A stretch of DNA of 64,000 nt from contig NZ_FOUX01000002.1 of NCBI RefSeq assembly GCF_900114995.1, positions 1,302,001 through 1,366,000 of the forward strand, written 5' to 3'. A program made the translations under genes and the position numbers. The notes under the pieces are model-generated. The model was not told the origin of the DNA. It was given only the letters and a program-made list of their open reading frames with translations, and made no database searches. This DNA is from Chitinophaga sp. YR627 (GTDB lineage: Bacteria > Bacteroidota > Bacteroidia > Chitinophagales > Chitinophagaceae). Below are positions 35,029 through 44,357 of this stretch, one piece after another. Position 1 is the first letter of the stretch. Each line of letters opens with the position of its first letter.

Positions 35029-35547
35029 ATGTCTGATAACCCATCCAGGATACTCTTTGGTCAATTATTTGAAGCCAACAGGGAAAAGGTGTACCGGTTC
35101 GCATTCAAACTTACCGACGACCGGCAACGGGCGGAGGAAGTGACACAACAATGTTTCATCAAACTATGGGAAAACATCCATAAGGTACATAAAGACCAGG
35201 ATGTATTTCCTCTCTTATTTGTATTTGTAAAACATATTGTGATCGATGAAACGAGAAAACTATACCGAGAAAGAAAGTCATTATCACAACTGTCATCCAA
35301 CCAGGTCTCATCAGACAGGGGGGACGAAGATACACTGATGCGCAAGGAATTCAGTGAACAGGTTCACAAACTGATCGAACAGATGCCGGAACAACGCCGG
35401 AATATTTATCTGCTTAGCCGCGACAAAGGAAAAAGTCACAAAGAGATTGCAGACCAGCTAAGTCTGTCGCCCACTACTGTAAGAAATCACCTTAACCTCG
35501 CCCTGCAATACATCAGGCGGGAAATGATGGCTCATTACGATATGTAA
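35029..35547 (+). CDS. ECF-type RNA polymerase sigma factor
   Basis: 172 residues. Sigma region 2 (YRFAFKLTDDRQRAEEVTQQCFIKLWENI) lies at about 20-50 and region 4 (MPEQRRNIYLLSRDKGKSHKEIADQLSLSPTTVRNHL) at about 118-155. It belongs to the Bacteroidota sigma-70 family expansion that works with FecR anti-sigma factors. No FecR gene follows it; the next gene is an S41 protease lipoprotein 20 nt downstream. The nearest FecR gene is 7 kb away on the other strand (42640-43614), at the head of an STN-TonB operon that lacks its own sigma gene. Confidence 0.95.
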   Translation: MSDNPSRILFGQLFEANREKVYRFAFKLTDDRQRAEEVTQQCFIKLWENIHKVHKDQDVFPLLFVFVKHIVIDETRKLYRERKSLSQLSSNQVSSDRGDEDTLMRKEFSEQVHKLIEQMPEQRRNIYLLSRDKGKSHKEIADQLSLSPTTVRNHLNLALQYIRREMMAHYDM

Positions 35548-35567
35548 TTCAATCAACCCAATCCGAT

Positions 35568-36950
35568 ATGTACCGCAAACCCCTTACTGCCCTGACCTTA
35601 TCTTTACTGTTAATTGCCTGTAAAAAAGACGATGTGGTCAAACCGGCCGTTCCTACCGGACCTGTTACCCGGCAGGAGATCAATACCTGGATACTGGATA
35701 GTATGCGGTATTTCTATTTGTGGAATAATGGACTGCCTGCCCTGGCGGACAGTCAGCATGCTGCCACCGCTTTCTTTGCAGGATTAAAAGACAAGGCAGA
35801 CCGTTTTTCTGTGATCTATCAGCAGGATGATCCATCCAGCTTTCCAAAATATATGCTCTACGCTTTTGGCATCACTTTCAATGTCATCAGCTACCCTGCT
35901 GCACCTGGCGGAGCGATAGGCGTGACCGGACTTGTCGTACCTGGTTCCGGCGCCGCCATACTGGGTATAAAAAGAGGTGATTATTTTACTGCCATCAATG
36001 GTACCACTCTTACGACAACCAACGCTGCTTCACTCAGTCAGGAAATACTCAATAGTGGTAACGCAGTACTGAATATGGCCACCATCAATGGAAATACCGT
36101 ACAGAAAGGAGAAGATATTCCCCTCACTGCACGCACCATCCGTGAACAACCTATATACAAACAAAGCATACAGCATGTCAACGGAAAGACGGTTGCTTAT
36201 CTGTTTTACAATGCATTTGATGATTACTACAATTTGAATGTGCTGAATGCTTTTAAACAGTTCAAAGATGCCGGCGCAACAGAACTTATATTGGATCTCC
36301 GGTATAATGCCGGTGGCAGTGTAACCGGCGCTGCATTGCTAAATGCCCTGATCGCACCCGGGATCAATGAGAATAGTGTGTTTGCAAAATATGGCGGCAA
36401 TGACAATATGGGCCAACGCACAGTTTCCTATAAATCAGCACTCTCAGTTCCTGAAAGTGGTAGTCCTATAACATTTAGTGGATTAACGGCTGGCAGACTT
36501 GCCCTGCAACGGGTATTTATCCTGACAGGTCCGCAAACCGCTTCCGCTGCAGAACTGACTATCAATACACTGAAGTCTTATATGCAGGTTGTACAGATCG
36601 GACTGGGCACATTGGGAAAAGATAAAGCGGCTGTTATTATTACAGACATGCGTTCACCGCAACGTATTCCTTATACGATGCTGCCACTTACCTACAATCT
36701 TGCCAACGCAAAGGGAGAAGGCGGTTATGTCAATGGGATTACGCCTGACTATCGTATAGATGAATTGTCTGTATTACCGCTGTCGCCTGTAGGTGATGCT
36801 GAAGATCCACTGATCGCAAAAGCAGTTTCGATTATATCAGGCGGTGGCAGAGAACGGGCATATCCGGAGACGGTGGTACAAAGATATTTTGATGCGCAGG
36901 CGACCATTGCAGATAGGAATGTATTAAAGATACCAACAGCATTGCGATAA
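35568..36950 (+). CDS. S41 family peptidase lipoprotein (C-terminal processing protease-like)
   Basis: 460 residues. The lipobox LLIAC (Cys18) is followed by KKDD. An N-terminal helical segment (TRQEINTWILDSMRYFYLWN), a PDZ-like domain (GAAILGIKRGDYFTAINGTTL) and a tail-specific protease core follow. The core shows ILDLRYNAGG and nucleophile Ser326 in GPQTASAAELTI; the Lys of LGTLGKDK is a candidate base. It should sit in the outer membrane facing the periplasm or surface and cut protein C-termini. Being 20 nt behind an ECF sigma gene, it could act in regulated proteolysis, such as processing of an anti-sigma factor, but that is inference. Confidence 0.92.
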   Translation: MYRKPLTALTLSLLLIACKKDDVVKPAVPTGPVTRQEINTWILDSMRYFYLWNNGLPALADSQHAATAFFAGLKDKADRFSVIYQQDDPSSFPKYMLYAFGITFNVISYPAAPGGAIGVTGLVVPGSGAAILGIKRGDYFTAINGTTLTTTNAASLSQEILNSGNAVLNMATINGNTVQKGEDIPLTARTIREQPIYKQSIQHVNGKTVAYLFYNAFDDYYNLNVLNAFKQFKDAGATELILDLRYNAGGSVTGAALLNALIAPGINENSVFAKYGGNDNMGQRTVSYKSALSVPESGSPITFSGLTAGRLALQRVFILTGPQTASAAELTINTLKSYMQVVQIGLGTLGKDKAAVIITDMRSPQRIPYTMLPLTYNLANAKGEGGYVNGITPDYRIDELSVLPLSPVGDAEDPLIAKAVSIISGGGRERAYPETVVQRYFDAQATIADRNVLKIPTALR

Positions 36951-36955
36951 AAAAA

Positions 36956-36979
36956 GGTATGCTGTAGATACAACATACC
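36956..36979 (-). terminator. Intrinsic terminator of FecR-TonB-lipoprotein operon
   Basis: The arms GGTATGCTGT and ACAACATACC pair with one mismatch, and on the minus strand a run of seven U follows. This suits the end of the minus-strand operon finishing at 37082. A second perfect 9-bp hairpin (GATGTTATC/GATAACATC, 37001-37022) lies just before it. Confidence 0.7.
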
Positions 36980-37081
36980 ACTTCGTGAAACATTCTAGGA
37001 GATGTTATCAGCGGATAACATCATATTGTATAAAGGGGTTAATGTCCGTCTTTTAAGTCGAGCTTTTTACCAGCATCGATT

Positions 37082-37834
37082 TTAATAAGCTGCGGCTTCA
37101 GTAAAAAAACGCCATTTACCTCTTGTTTGTCTTCCTTTTACAGATACGATCTGACGCTGTCCGGGAAGGAAAGTTGTAGAAATATCTGTGAGTGCGAGAC
37201 CATCACCCAGGTATTCACCTGTCGTTCTGTTTTTAAGTCTGATAATATATTGGATCGGCACTTCATTTTCAGTAACCGCAATTATTTTCTGTTCAGGGTG
37301 TAGTTTATTCTTTTCCAGATTATCCCAGGATACGCCTGTGTCTTCATACTCCGCTCCGTTGAATCTGAATAAGAGTGCATCTACATGTACATCATCCGCC
37401 TGTAGTTCAACAGGCAGTTGATTGAAGAGGAAAAATACGCCTGAGTCAGCAGGTATATTTTCAGCACTACCGGTAATAAAACTCTGAATGCCCAGTTCTG
37501 CACTATATGCCAGTTTTAGAGGCACGCGATCGCCTGGAGCAGCAGTCAGCACGGTATCCAGTAAAAGGATGTCAGTGCCTGCTTTTTTAAATGATATTGT
37601 ACTTGGCTGGTTGGCCGCAAGCATCATAGGTGTTGCTAACCCTTTTGTTGTTCCTGCGGCAAGTGAATCAATTATTTTGTCTCCAACATAAATATCAACA
37701 GTAGTGGTACCAGGTAATGCGAGCAATTCTGCCGTAAAAGAAGCAAAATAAAATTCATTGACAGGTTCCCCCTTTCTGCAGGCTGCCAGTAACACAACGG
37801 CAGCTAATAAAATTACCTTTGAAATTCTCAGCAT
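37082..37834 (-). CDS. Lipoprotein of unknown function
   Basis: The start is placed at the ATG at 37834 because it opens a lipoprotein signal (MLRISKVILLAAVVLLAAC, Cys19). An in-frame ATG at 37879 would add 15 residues before the signal. 250 residues, beta-rich, with motifs TTTVDIYVGDKIIDSLAAG and GVFFLFNQLPVELQADDVHV. The small repeated beta-domain pattern resembles DUF4397-like domains, but the match is not firm. It is last in the FecR-TonB operon, 69 nt after the beta-helix lipoprotein. Confidence 0.78.
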   Translation of the reverse strand: MLRISKVILLAAVVLLAACRKGEPVNEFYFASFTAELLALPGTTTVDIYVGDKIIDSLAAGTTKGLATPMMLAANQPSTISFKKAGTDILLLDTVLTAAPGDRVPLKLAYSAELGIQSFITGSAENIPADSGVFFLFNQLPVELQADDVHVDALLFRFNGAEYEDTGVSWDNLEKNKLHPEQKIIAVTENEVPIQYIIRLKNRTTGEYLGDGLALTDISTTFLPGQRQIVSVKGRQTRGKWRFFTEAAAY

Positions 37835-37903
37835 GTTTTTGTTTATTTTAAAGAAAGTGTGGAGAGCAATGCTCTCCACACTTACAACAGTGATGACTAT
37901 ATC

Positions 37904-39277
37904 TTAGTTTCCGAAACGAGAGAAACCAACAGTCCAGTCAGCGCCACCAAAGGTGAACGCACCTGCGTTATACGTGAAAGCTTCGCCTGTAGACTGAGGG
38001 AAGAAACCAGCAGCAGTAGTTCCGAATGGAGCAACCAGTTTAATGTCAGCGTTAGGATCAGCAGTTACGTAACCACCGTTCAGGTTTGTAGCCAGCGCGT
38101 ACAGTGTAGCTGAAGTCAGACATGCACTTGCACCTTCGATAGTGAAAGGACCATATGGGCTTGTGAAAGCGTGTACCAGGTTGTTGTCCAGTACAGACAG
38201 ACCTCTGAAGTAAGCACATGGAGTGTTGCTTGGAGAAGTACCGTCCAGAGAGATACCAGTGTTGAAGCCCATGAAGATAGAGTTCTTCACGTCAAAACGG
38301 GAGCTTCTTCTGAAATGAGCACCACGACCATATTTACCTGTACCAGATGGAGCACCGGTTGTAGTAGACGCCAGTGTAGCGTTAGGCAGACCGATGATAG
38401 TCATGTGGTTGATAACTGGTTTAGTGATCGGAGTTTTAGTTGAATCACCTGTAGCCAGGTTATCACACTCGATACCGTTAGACTGGCTCTTGTCAGCGCG
38501 AGTCTGGTCAGACAGACCTAATGCATAGTTGATAGTACCGCTGAAGCTGTTGTCGAAATCGAACATATCATCCAGTGGATAAGCAGCGATCAGGTAAGAA
38601 GCGCTAACAGAACCACCGAAGAATTCGAATGCATCATCTTTAGATTTGTACACTTCAACGTGGTTGATTGTAGTACCGGAACCAACACCAGCGAGTGTCA
38701 GACCGTTCAGTTCGTTGTCAGTAGACAGTTCGTAACCAGCATACTCGATTCTTACATAAGTCAGAACACCTGAGTTGTCGTTAGTTACTGTACCACCATA
38801 ATAAGCGCTTGCAGGAGGTGTACCACCGATACCTTCTACGAGAGCAGAATCACCCTGGTTGATGTTAGCTTTACCTAAAACTACTACACCACCCCAGTCA
38901 CCAGAAACAGGAGATGCCTGGTCAGAAGTGAAGAGAATTGGAGCTGTCTGAGTACCAGCAGCGTTGATTTTAGCACCACGGGTGATAACCAGTGTACCAC
39001 CTGGAGCGCCTTTGATACCCTGAACCAGTGCACCTGGAGCGATTGTCAGTGTAGCGTTGTTAGAAACGTACACGATACCGCTCAGTTTGTAGATCTTACA
39101 GTCACCGAGATACAGGTTAGAAGTGATTACACCTGAGATGGTACTGTCACCACAAGTGTGGGCTGCTGCAGCAGCTGTCAATGGACGATCGTTTACGACA
39201 TTGTTTTCTTTCTTACAAGCAGTGCTGAAAGCGATCAGCGCTACTGCAACGGAAAGAATCAGAGATTGTTTTCTCAT
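37904..39277 (-). CDS. Beta-helix outer-membrane lipoprotein paired with TonB receptor
   Basis: 457 residues. Lipobox AFSTAC (Cys21). The body has the rungs of a right-handed parallel beta-helix: YVSNNATLTIAPGALVQG, GGTLVITRGAKI, YVRIEYAGYE, INHVEVYKSKDDAFEFFGG and HMTIIGLP. There are aromatic/Asp-rich loops (YPLDDMFDFDNSF) and few cysteines. No catalytic triad can be assigned. It follows the STN-type receptor by 92 nt, so a role as the receptor's surface-exposed substrate-binding partner is likely but inferred. Codon choice looks more like the rpo/tuf genes than its neighbours, suggesting high expression. Confidence 0.85.
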   Translation of the reverse strand: MRKQSLILSVAVALIAFSTACKKENNVVNDRPLTAAAAAHTCGDSTISGVITSNLYLGDCKIYKLSGIVYVSNNATLTIAPGALVQGIKGAPGGTLVITRGAKINAAGTQTAPILFTSDQASPVSGDWGGVVVLGKANINQGDSALVEGIGGTPPASAYYGGTVTNDNSGVLTYVRIEYAGYELSTDNELNGLTLAGVGSGTTINHVEVYKSKDDAFEFFGGSVSASYLIAAYPLDDMFDFDNSFSGTINYALGLSDQTRADKSQSNGIECDNLATGDSTKTPITKPVINHMTIIGLPNATLASTTTGAPSGTGKYGRGAHFRRSSRFDVKNSIFMGFNTGISLDGTSPSNTPCAYFRGLSVLDNNLVHAFTSPYGPFTIEGASACLTSATLYALATNLNGGYVTADPNADIKLVAPFGTTAAGFFPQSTGEAFTYNAGAFTFGGADWTVGFSRFGN

Positions 39278-39369
39278 GGGTTCTCGTTTTGAGTTTGTTT
39301 GTTTTTTGGTTTGTGTCTGAGTTTTACCTGATCAGGGTTTTATCTCGGGTTTACGCGTATGCAAAAAGC

Positions 39370-42300
39370 TTAAAAATTATACGTGAGTGTTGCACTGAAG
39401 GTCCTGCCTGGCTTAGCCTGATAATCTATACGGTCTGTGTCTTTCTGGTAAAGCAGGTCTTTGATGCCTGGGTCTTTTTTGTTTGTACTGATAGCTTCGT
39501 CTTTATAGAAATTGCGATATACGATTGAATAACTGTTCAGCAGGTTAGAGACATTCAGGCGTACCAGCATCTTTTCTTTCAGGAGTTTGATTCCCAGCTG
39601 TGCATCCAATGCTTCCAGCGGGCGTTCGAACAATGATTCGCTGTAGTATAAAGCAGGCCTGAACATTCTGTTACTAACATAGTTGTACACCAGACTGAAT
39701 GAAGCAGGTTTTGCGTCATAATAAAATCCTGCATTCACCATGTAGTTGCTCGCACCTGTCTGTGGTCTTTTCTCCTCTCTTCTTTCTACTTCTGTTGGCA
39801 ATACTTTGTTGGGATTATTTGGATCCATTCTGTTGAAGTCAACATCCAGTGGCGTCACACGTGCATCAAGTGCTGTAAAGTTTCCATACAGGGTGATATT
39901 CTTAATCACAGGAACCTTTGTAAATGCCAGGCTCTTTCTCACCTCTACTTCCAGTCCGTAGTTCTTTGCCCGGCTATTATTCTTCAGATAATATAACCTG
40001 ATATCACCTTGTTTGTAGATCTCCATCGGTGCATTGAAATTCTTGTAGAATAAGGATGCAGAGATGATCTCACCAGGACCTGGATACCATTCGTAGCGTA
40101 CATCGAAGTGTTGTACGGTGGTTGATTTTACCAGATTGCTCTCATAAGCGCCACCCAGTTCGAAATCATACTCACGGAAGAAAGACAATTCTCTCAGGTC
40201 CGGACGGATGATACTCTTTGCATAAGAAGCACGGAGGTTCATTGACTGGTTCAGACTGTAGGTCAGGTTCGCTGATGGGAACAGGTGCCAGTTCGGTTCG
40301 CGGTTCAGGATTGCGCTGTAGTCCAGTTCCTGCCCTGCTGGTCTTGAACCATTGATCGCTCTGAAAACAGAATCCAGTACACCGTTGATATTATTCAGGT
40401 TATAATATTCTGCTCTTACGCCCCATACCAGTCTCCACTTCTCATTGATCTTATTATCTAACATCGCATACAGACCATGCAGTGCTGCTGTCTTGTGAAA
40501 ATCATCAGAGAACTCGCTCATGTATATTTCACCGCCTCTTGCAGGAGAAAATGCATGTGCTAATGGTGGATAGTCACTTGTGTTAAATCCTTTGGAGCCG
40601 GTGTTCAATACGTAGAACAGTCTGTCTTTGCTCCATCCTGCATAACCTGTTTTAAACACGTTATCTGTGTGAAGATTGCCGGTACCCAATGTGAACGGCA
40701 CTGTTACAGCCACATCCCAGTTGTAGTCCTTTTCATAGGCGCGGCTCCACCAGCGTAAAGCACCTTCACTGATAACGGTATTGATCGGGTTACTGATGTT
40801 GAATTCATTGGAAGGCAGTTTGCTGTCTTTCATTACGTCAGCCAGCATCTGATGGTTGTCTGGTCTTGATCTGTCCAGCAACACGTAACTACCTAACCAT
40901 TTTAATTTGACACCACGTTTACCTATCGCCTGTTCACCTTTGAGCTGATTCTGCCAAAGCGAGGTCTGGTTTGTCAGGTCATAGTATGCCAGCATATAAC
41001 CAGAAGGATCTACGTGCTGACCAGTACCCAGCAGTAACTGCTGATCAAGTGAACGGAGGTATAAACTCTGTAAACTTATTTTAGTGCGTTCGCTTCTGTA
41101 ACCAATACCAAGGAGTCCACCCAGGTTGGTACCGAACTCATAACGTTTACCGTTCAGATAGCCGTCAAAACCATCTCTGCTCATGACGATGTCTTTTGTC
41201 TGAAAAGTATTTCTGTAGCTGGCAGAGGCAACGATACCGAGTTGTTTCGTACCGCCCAGTTTTATTACCTTACCACCTGACAACTGATAGTTCTGAGAGG
41301 CAGGTGCTTTCATTTCATATACACCCCAGTTATTACTGAACTGTTTGAAATCCTTGTTGCTGGCATTATACTTTGCAATCACGTCTGCAGAACTATTCCA
41401 CTTTTTCTCTCCCAGCAGGTCACGATGATCGGATGCTTTTGCCCAGTATTCTTTTCCTTCGAGTTTCAGTGTGCGGAAGCTCTCTCCTGTTGTCAGACTA
41501 TTGATACTACCACCAACACCTATATTGAAAAAGTTCTGTGTAGGTATATCGAGTGTATTTACTTCTACCAGACCGCCACCAAATTCAGCGCTGCGATCAG
41601 GTGTTAATGTTTTCACTACGATCACATTTTCCACAATATTGGAGGGTATGATATCAAAGCTGAAGTTCTTTCTGTTCAGCTCTGTACTGGGCATTACCTG
41701 GCCGTTCAATACTGCCTGATTGTAACGCTCACTGAGACCACGTACGACTACATATTTGTTATCTACAGTAGAGATACCGGTAACACGTTTCAATACTTCG
41801 CCGATATTCTTATCCGGTGTACGGCTGATCTGCTCAGAACTGATACCGTCAGTGATAGCGGCATTGTTCTTCTGTATGGCATACAAGCCTTCTACAGATG
41901 CGCGTTTATAGTTTCCGGTAACAGTCACCTCTTTCAGGCGGGAGCTGCTGCTTTTTAGTATGATATCCAGCGGTGTGATATCACCTTCTTTTACGATCAC
42001 CTCTGTTACCTTACGCGTATCGTAAGACACAAAGCTGAATGTAACAGTATATGTACCAGGTGTCAGGTTCAGTTCATACGAGCCATCAACATTGGACACT
42101 ACTCCTGTTCCTCCATCTACCTGAATGGTTACACCTGGTAATGCTTCATTTTTATTATCAACGACCTTTCCTTTCACCCGTCCTTTCTCCTTCACAGCAG
42201 ACTTTTCCTGCTTACCCTGTTTCAGGGCGACGGTATTGTTAGCAAATGCGATATCAATAGGCGCATAAATGTCCAGGTAACTCAATACCTGCGAAAGTGG

Positions 42301-42567
42301 CTGTCCATTGAACTTTACTGCTTCCAGTGAGCAATGCGACAGATAATCCGGATCGTAAGCGAATGTATAAGATGTTTGTTGTTCAAGCGATTTAACAACA
42401 GCTGCTGCATTTGTGTGTTGCAGATTCACAGACACTTTGTCCCCTAATGATTGATAAGATTGTCCCACCAGTACAGCAGGGAAACCCGCTGCACCAAAAC
42501 ATAACAGGAAAGCTTTCCAACTGTGCATAACTCTCCCATTACAAAATCTGTTTGTAGATTTTTGCAT
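39370..42567 (-). CDS. TonB-dependent receptor with STN signalling domain
   Basis: 1065 residues; an alternative start at 42528 (residue 14) would give a more compact signal peptide ending VLVGQ. An STN domain (VSVNLQHTNAAAVVKSLEQQ to about 95) is followed by a carboxypeptidase-regulatory-like domain (GKVVDNKNEALPGVTIQVDG), a plug (PDKNIGEVLKRVTGIS, VVVRGLSERYNQAVLNG) and a barrel ending FSATLTYNF. STN receptors signal substrate presence through FecR to an ECF sigma factor. The FecR gene lies 72 nt upstream on the same strand; no SusD follows, instead a beta-helix lipoprotein. The substrate is unknown. Confidence 0.93.
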   Translation of the reverse strand: MQKSTNRFCNGRVMHSWKAFLLCFGAAGFPAVLVGQSYQSLGDKVSVNLQHTNAAAVVKSLEQQTSYTFAYDPDYLSHCSLEAVKFNGQPLSQVLSYLDIYAPIDIAFANNTVALKQGKQEKSAVKEKGRVKGKVVDNKNEALPGVTIQVDGGTGVVSNVDGSYELNLTPGTYTVTFSFVSYDTRKVTEVIVKEGDITPLDIILKSSSSRLKEVTVTGNYKRASVEGLYAIQKNNAAITDGISSEQISRTPDKNIGEVLKRVTGISTVDNKYVVVRGLSERYNQAVLNGQVMPSTELNRKNFSFDIIPSNIVENVIVVKTLTPDRSAEFGGGLVEVNTLDIPTQNFFNIGVGGSINSLTTGESFRTLKLEGKEYWAKASDHRDLLGEKKWNSSADVIAKYNASNKDFKQFSNNWGVYEMKAPASQNYQLSGGKVIKLGGTKQLGIVASASYRNTFQTKDIVMSRDGFDGYLNGKRYEFGTNLGGLLGIGYRSERTKISLQSLYLRSLDQQLLLGTGQHVDPSGYMLAYYDLTNQTSLWQNQLKGEQAIGKRGVKLKWLGSYVLLDRSRPDNHQMLADVMKDSKLPSNEFNISNPINTVISEGALRWWSRAYEKDYNWDVAVTVPFTLGTGNLHTDNVFKTGYAGWSKDRLFYVLNTGSKGFNTSDYPPLAHAFSPARGGEIYMSEFSDDFHKTAALHGLYAMLDNKINEKWRLVWGVRAEYYNLNNINGVLDSVFRAINGSRPAGQELDYSAILNREPNWHLFPSANLTYSLNQSMNLRASYAKSIIRPDLRELSFFREYDFELGGAYESNLVKSTTVQHFDVRYEWYPGPGEIISASLFYKNFNAPMEIYKQGDIRLYYLKNNSRAKNYGLEVEVRKSLAFTKVPVIKNITLYGNFTALDARVTPLDVDFNRMDPNNPNKVLPTEVERREEKRPQTGASNYMVNAGFYYDAKPASFSLVYNYVSNRMFRPALYYSESLFERPLEALDAQLGIKLLKEKMLVRLNVSNLLNSYSIVYRNFYKDEAISTNKKDPGIKDLLYQKDTDRIDYQAKPGRTFSATLTYNF

Positions 42568-42639
42568 ACTTTAGAAATTGCTATTTGATAGTAAATAAAT
42601 ACAGGCTAGGGTATCCCCGATAAATTATGTTGTGACCTT

Positions 42640-43614
42640 TTAATTTTTTCCCGTAGTTATCTCATACGTGTTATCATCCTTTTTAATGACCTGAAAACCG
42701 TGTACATATTGTATGGCTTCCAGTATGTTCTGTACCGGTGCTCCTGCGCGGAATACCCCGGATACCTTGTGTAATCCTGCTACTTTTTTACTGACTACGA
42801 TCTTACATCCATAGCGGGCCTGTAATTTTGCGAATACATCTTCCAGTGCAGCTTTATCAAATACTAGCTTACCATTTCTCCAGTCCATCACTTCTCTGAT
42901 ACTGAATTCTGTGGGATGGGATAAGCGGGTTCCATCATAACGCACCATTTCTCCGGGTTGTAATATCAGGGAAAAAGACTGACTGGTGACGGCCACCTTT
43001 CCCTGTACCAGGCTCACCTGGATACTACCATCTGCATAATTACCAGTGGAAATATTAAAGGAAGTACCGAGCGCTATAGTTTTCAGGTCACCGGTGTGTA
43101 CACTGAAAGATCTTGTCGGATCCTGTGCTACTTCAAAGAACGCCTCTCCCTTCAACCAGACTTCCCTGCTGGTGTCGTTATAGTTATTGGGATAAATTAC
43201 TGTCGAATGGGGAGCGAGCCATACCCGTGACCCGTCGGTCATTGTCATCAGCTTAATACTTTTATCATTGTTGGCAAGGGTATCCCATGTAAGCGCCAGG
43301 GTCGCTTTTCCACCATTACGCTGTCTCATCTGAAACAGCCAGGTACAAACGCCCAGCAACATCACTACGGCTGCCGCGATACTATACCATCTGCTATATA
43401 TTAATGTGCCTTTCTTTTCCTTTGTGGTCATCTGCGTTACAGGCAGTTCTCTTTCCTGTGGAATTTCATTTTCTACCTCTTCATACATCGCCTGAAACCA
43501 CTCATCTGCTTCCGGCGTCTCTGACTGATCAAGATAAGCCGCAACCTGTTCAGCTTCCGCAGCTGTACAGTCACCTTTGAAGTATTTTTCCAGTAATTGC
43601 TTATCTATATTCAT
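42640..43614 (-). CDS. FecR-family anti-sigma factor
   Basis: 324 residues. The N-terminal cytoplasmic sigma-binding part (LLEKYFKGDCTAAEAEQVAAYL) precedes one membrane helix at about 78-97 (YSIAAAVVMLLGVCTWLF). The periplasmic FecR domain follows (VWLAPHSTVIYP, REVWLKGEAFFEVAQDPTR, ALGTSFNI), then a C-terminal DUF4974-type domain (VFAKLQARYGCKIVV, VQNILEAIQYVHGF) that contacts the receptor's STN domain. It heads the TonB operon. No sigma gene is found upstream, where 743 bases are nearly gene-free. Confidence 0.93.
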   Translation of the reverse strand: MNIDKQLLEKYFKGDCTAAEAEQVAAYLDQSETPEADEWFQAMYEEVENEIPQERELPVTQMTTKEKKGTLIYSRWYSIAAAVVMLLGVCTWLFQMRQRNGGKATLALTWDTLANNDKSIKLMTMTDGSRVWLAPHSTVIYPNNYNDTSREVWLKGEAFFEVAQDPTRSFSVHTGDLKTIALGTSFNISTGNYADGSIQVSLVQGKVAVTSQSFSLILQPGEMVRYDGTRLSHPTEFSIREVMDWRNGKLVFDKAALEDVFAKLQARYGCKIVVSKKVAGLHKVSGVFRAGAPVQNILEAIQYVHGFQVIKKDDNTYEITTGKN

Positions 43615-43742
43615 TTCCGGTATTCGTAGTCCTGATTATTTCAATTTACAAAGAGAGTACGCCGGAGAAAAAGGGATGTACCAATCAGAAAACCGGACTT
43701 CATAATTCCTTAACATTGACCCTGTTTACGCCCTTTAAGGGC

Positions 43743-43775
43743 ATAAAAAAAGCGTATGGTAGATACCATACGCTT
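43743..43775 (-). terminator. Intrinsic terminator, minus strand, in gene-poor region
   Basis: The arms AAGCGTATGGT and ACCATACGCTT form a perfect 11-bp stem with a 4-nt loop, followed on the minus strand by seven U. It would end a minus-strand transcript coming from 43776-44357 or from the permease gene (ends 44358), about 580 bases upstream. Confidence 0.7.
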
Positions 43776-44357
43776 GTTGTTAAGATTGTCATGTGAATGT
43801 TCGAGAATGCAAATCGTGTAGGCTTTTAATGGTCATTACAGGGTTGAAAGATTTCTTCAAATCTTCTTCACCTCACCTAATGAGAAATAATTGCCTTATA
43901 ATTATTTATGATGAATGTCTTTTTTGATGTCGTTTGTCGGCATATAGTCTTCTAATGTTAACCTTCGTTTTTCTGTACGCGATACCTATCTTCAAACAAT
44001 GTTGACGAACAATCATTCTTACATGCCCTTATCCGGATGTCTGAACTTATATTCTTCCTAACTACTCCTATGCTAAACGGGCTTCCAATTGTAGTGTTAA
44101 TATGATAGGTTCCCTCCCCATTTTTCACTGCTTCCTGTGGTAAAGCAGTGCTCTTAGTTGACAAAGGGTTTTCTATTCATACGTGTCGTTGCGTCAAGGG
44201 TTACACACAAATCAATCCTCTAATTCGGAAGTCTTCCTGCAAATTACATCAATTCACTGAAAGTTCCACAGCAGTAAGATAAATTTTCAACCATTTTACA
44301 TACAACTTTTGTGTAAGAACGGACTATTTTTTGTCCATTCTAGTCTTTCGTTGTCTA
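43776..44357. other. Gene-poor, hairpin-rich intergenic stretch
   Basis: I find no convincing gene in these 582 bases between the terminator and the permease. There are inverted repeats CACTGCTT/AAGCAGTG near 44128-44155 and AAGATTT/AAATCTT near 43846-43864. A minus-strand open frame (43958-44164, 68 codons) begins only with TTG; an ATG 15 nt further upstream (MNRKPFVN then stop) is in another frame. Together with the strong terminator this could be a small RNA or a decayed small gene. No sigma-factor remnant is recognisable. Confidence 0.4.

Noticed and set aside
43958..44164. 68-codon minus-strand open frame with two cysteines
   Set aside because: Starts only at TTG, with no ATG in frame before a stop, and no recognised family. 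Kept as part of the intergenic finding, not as a gene.
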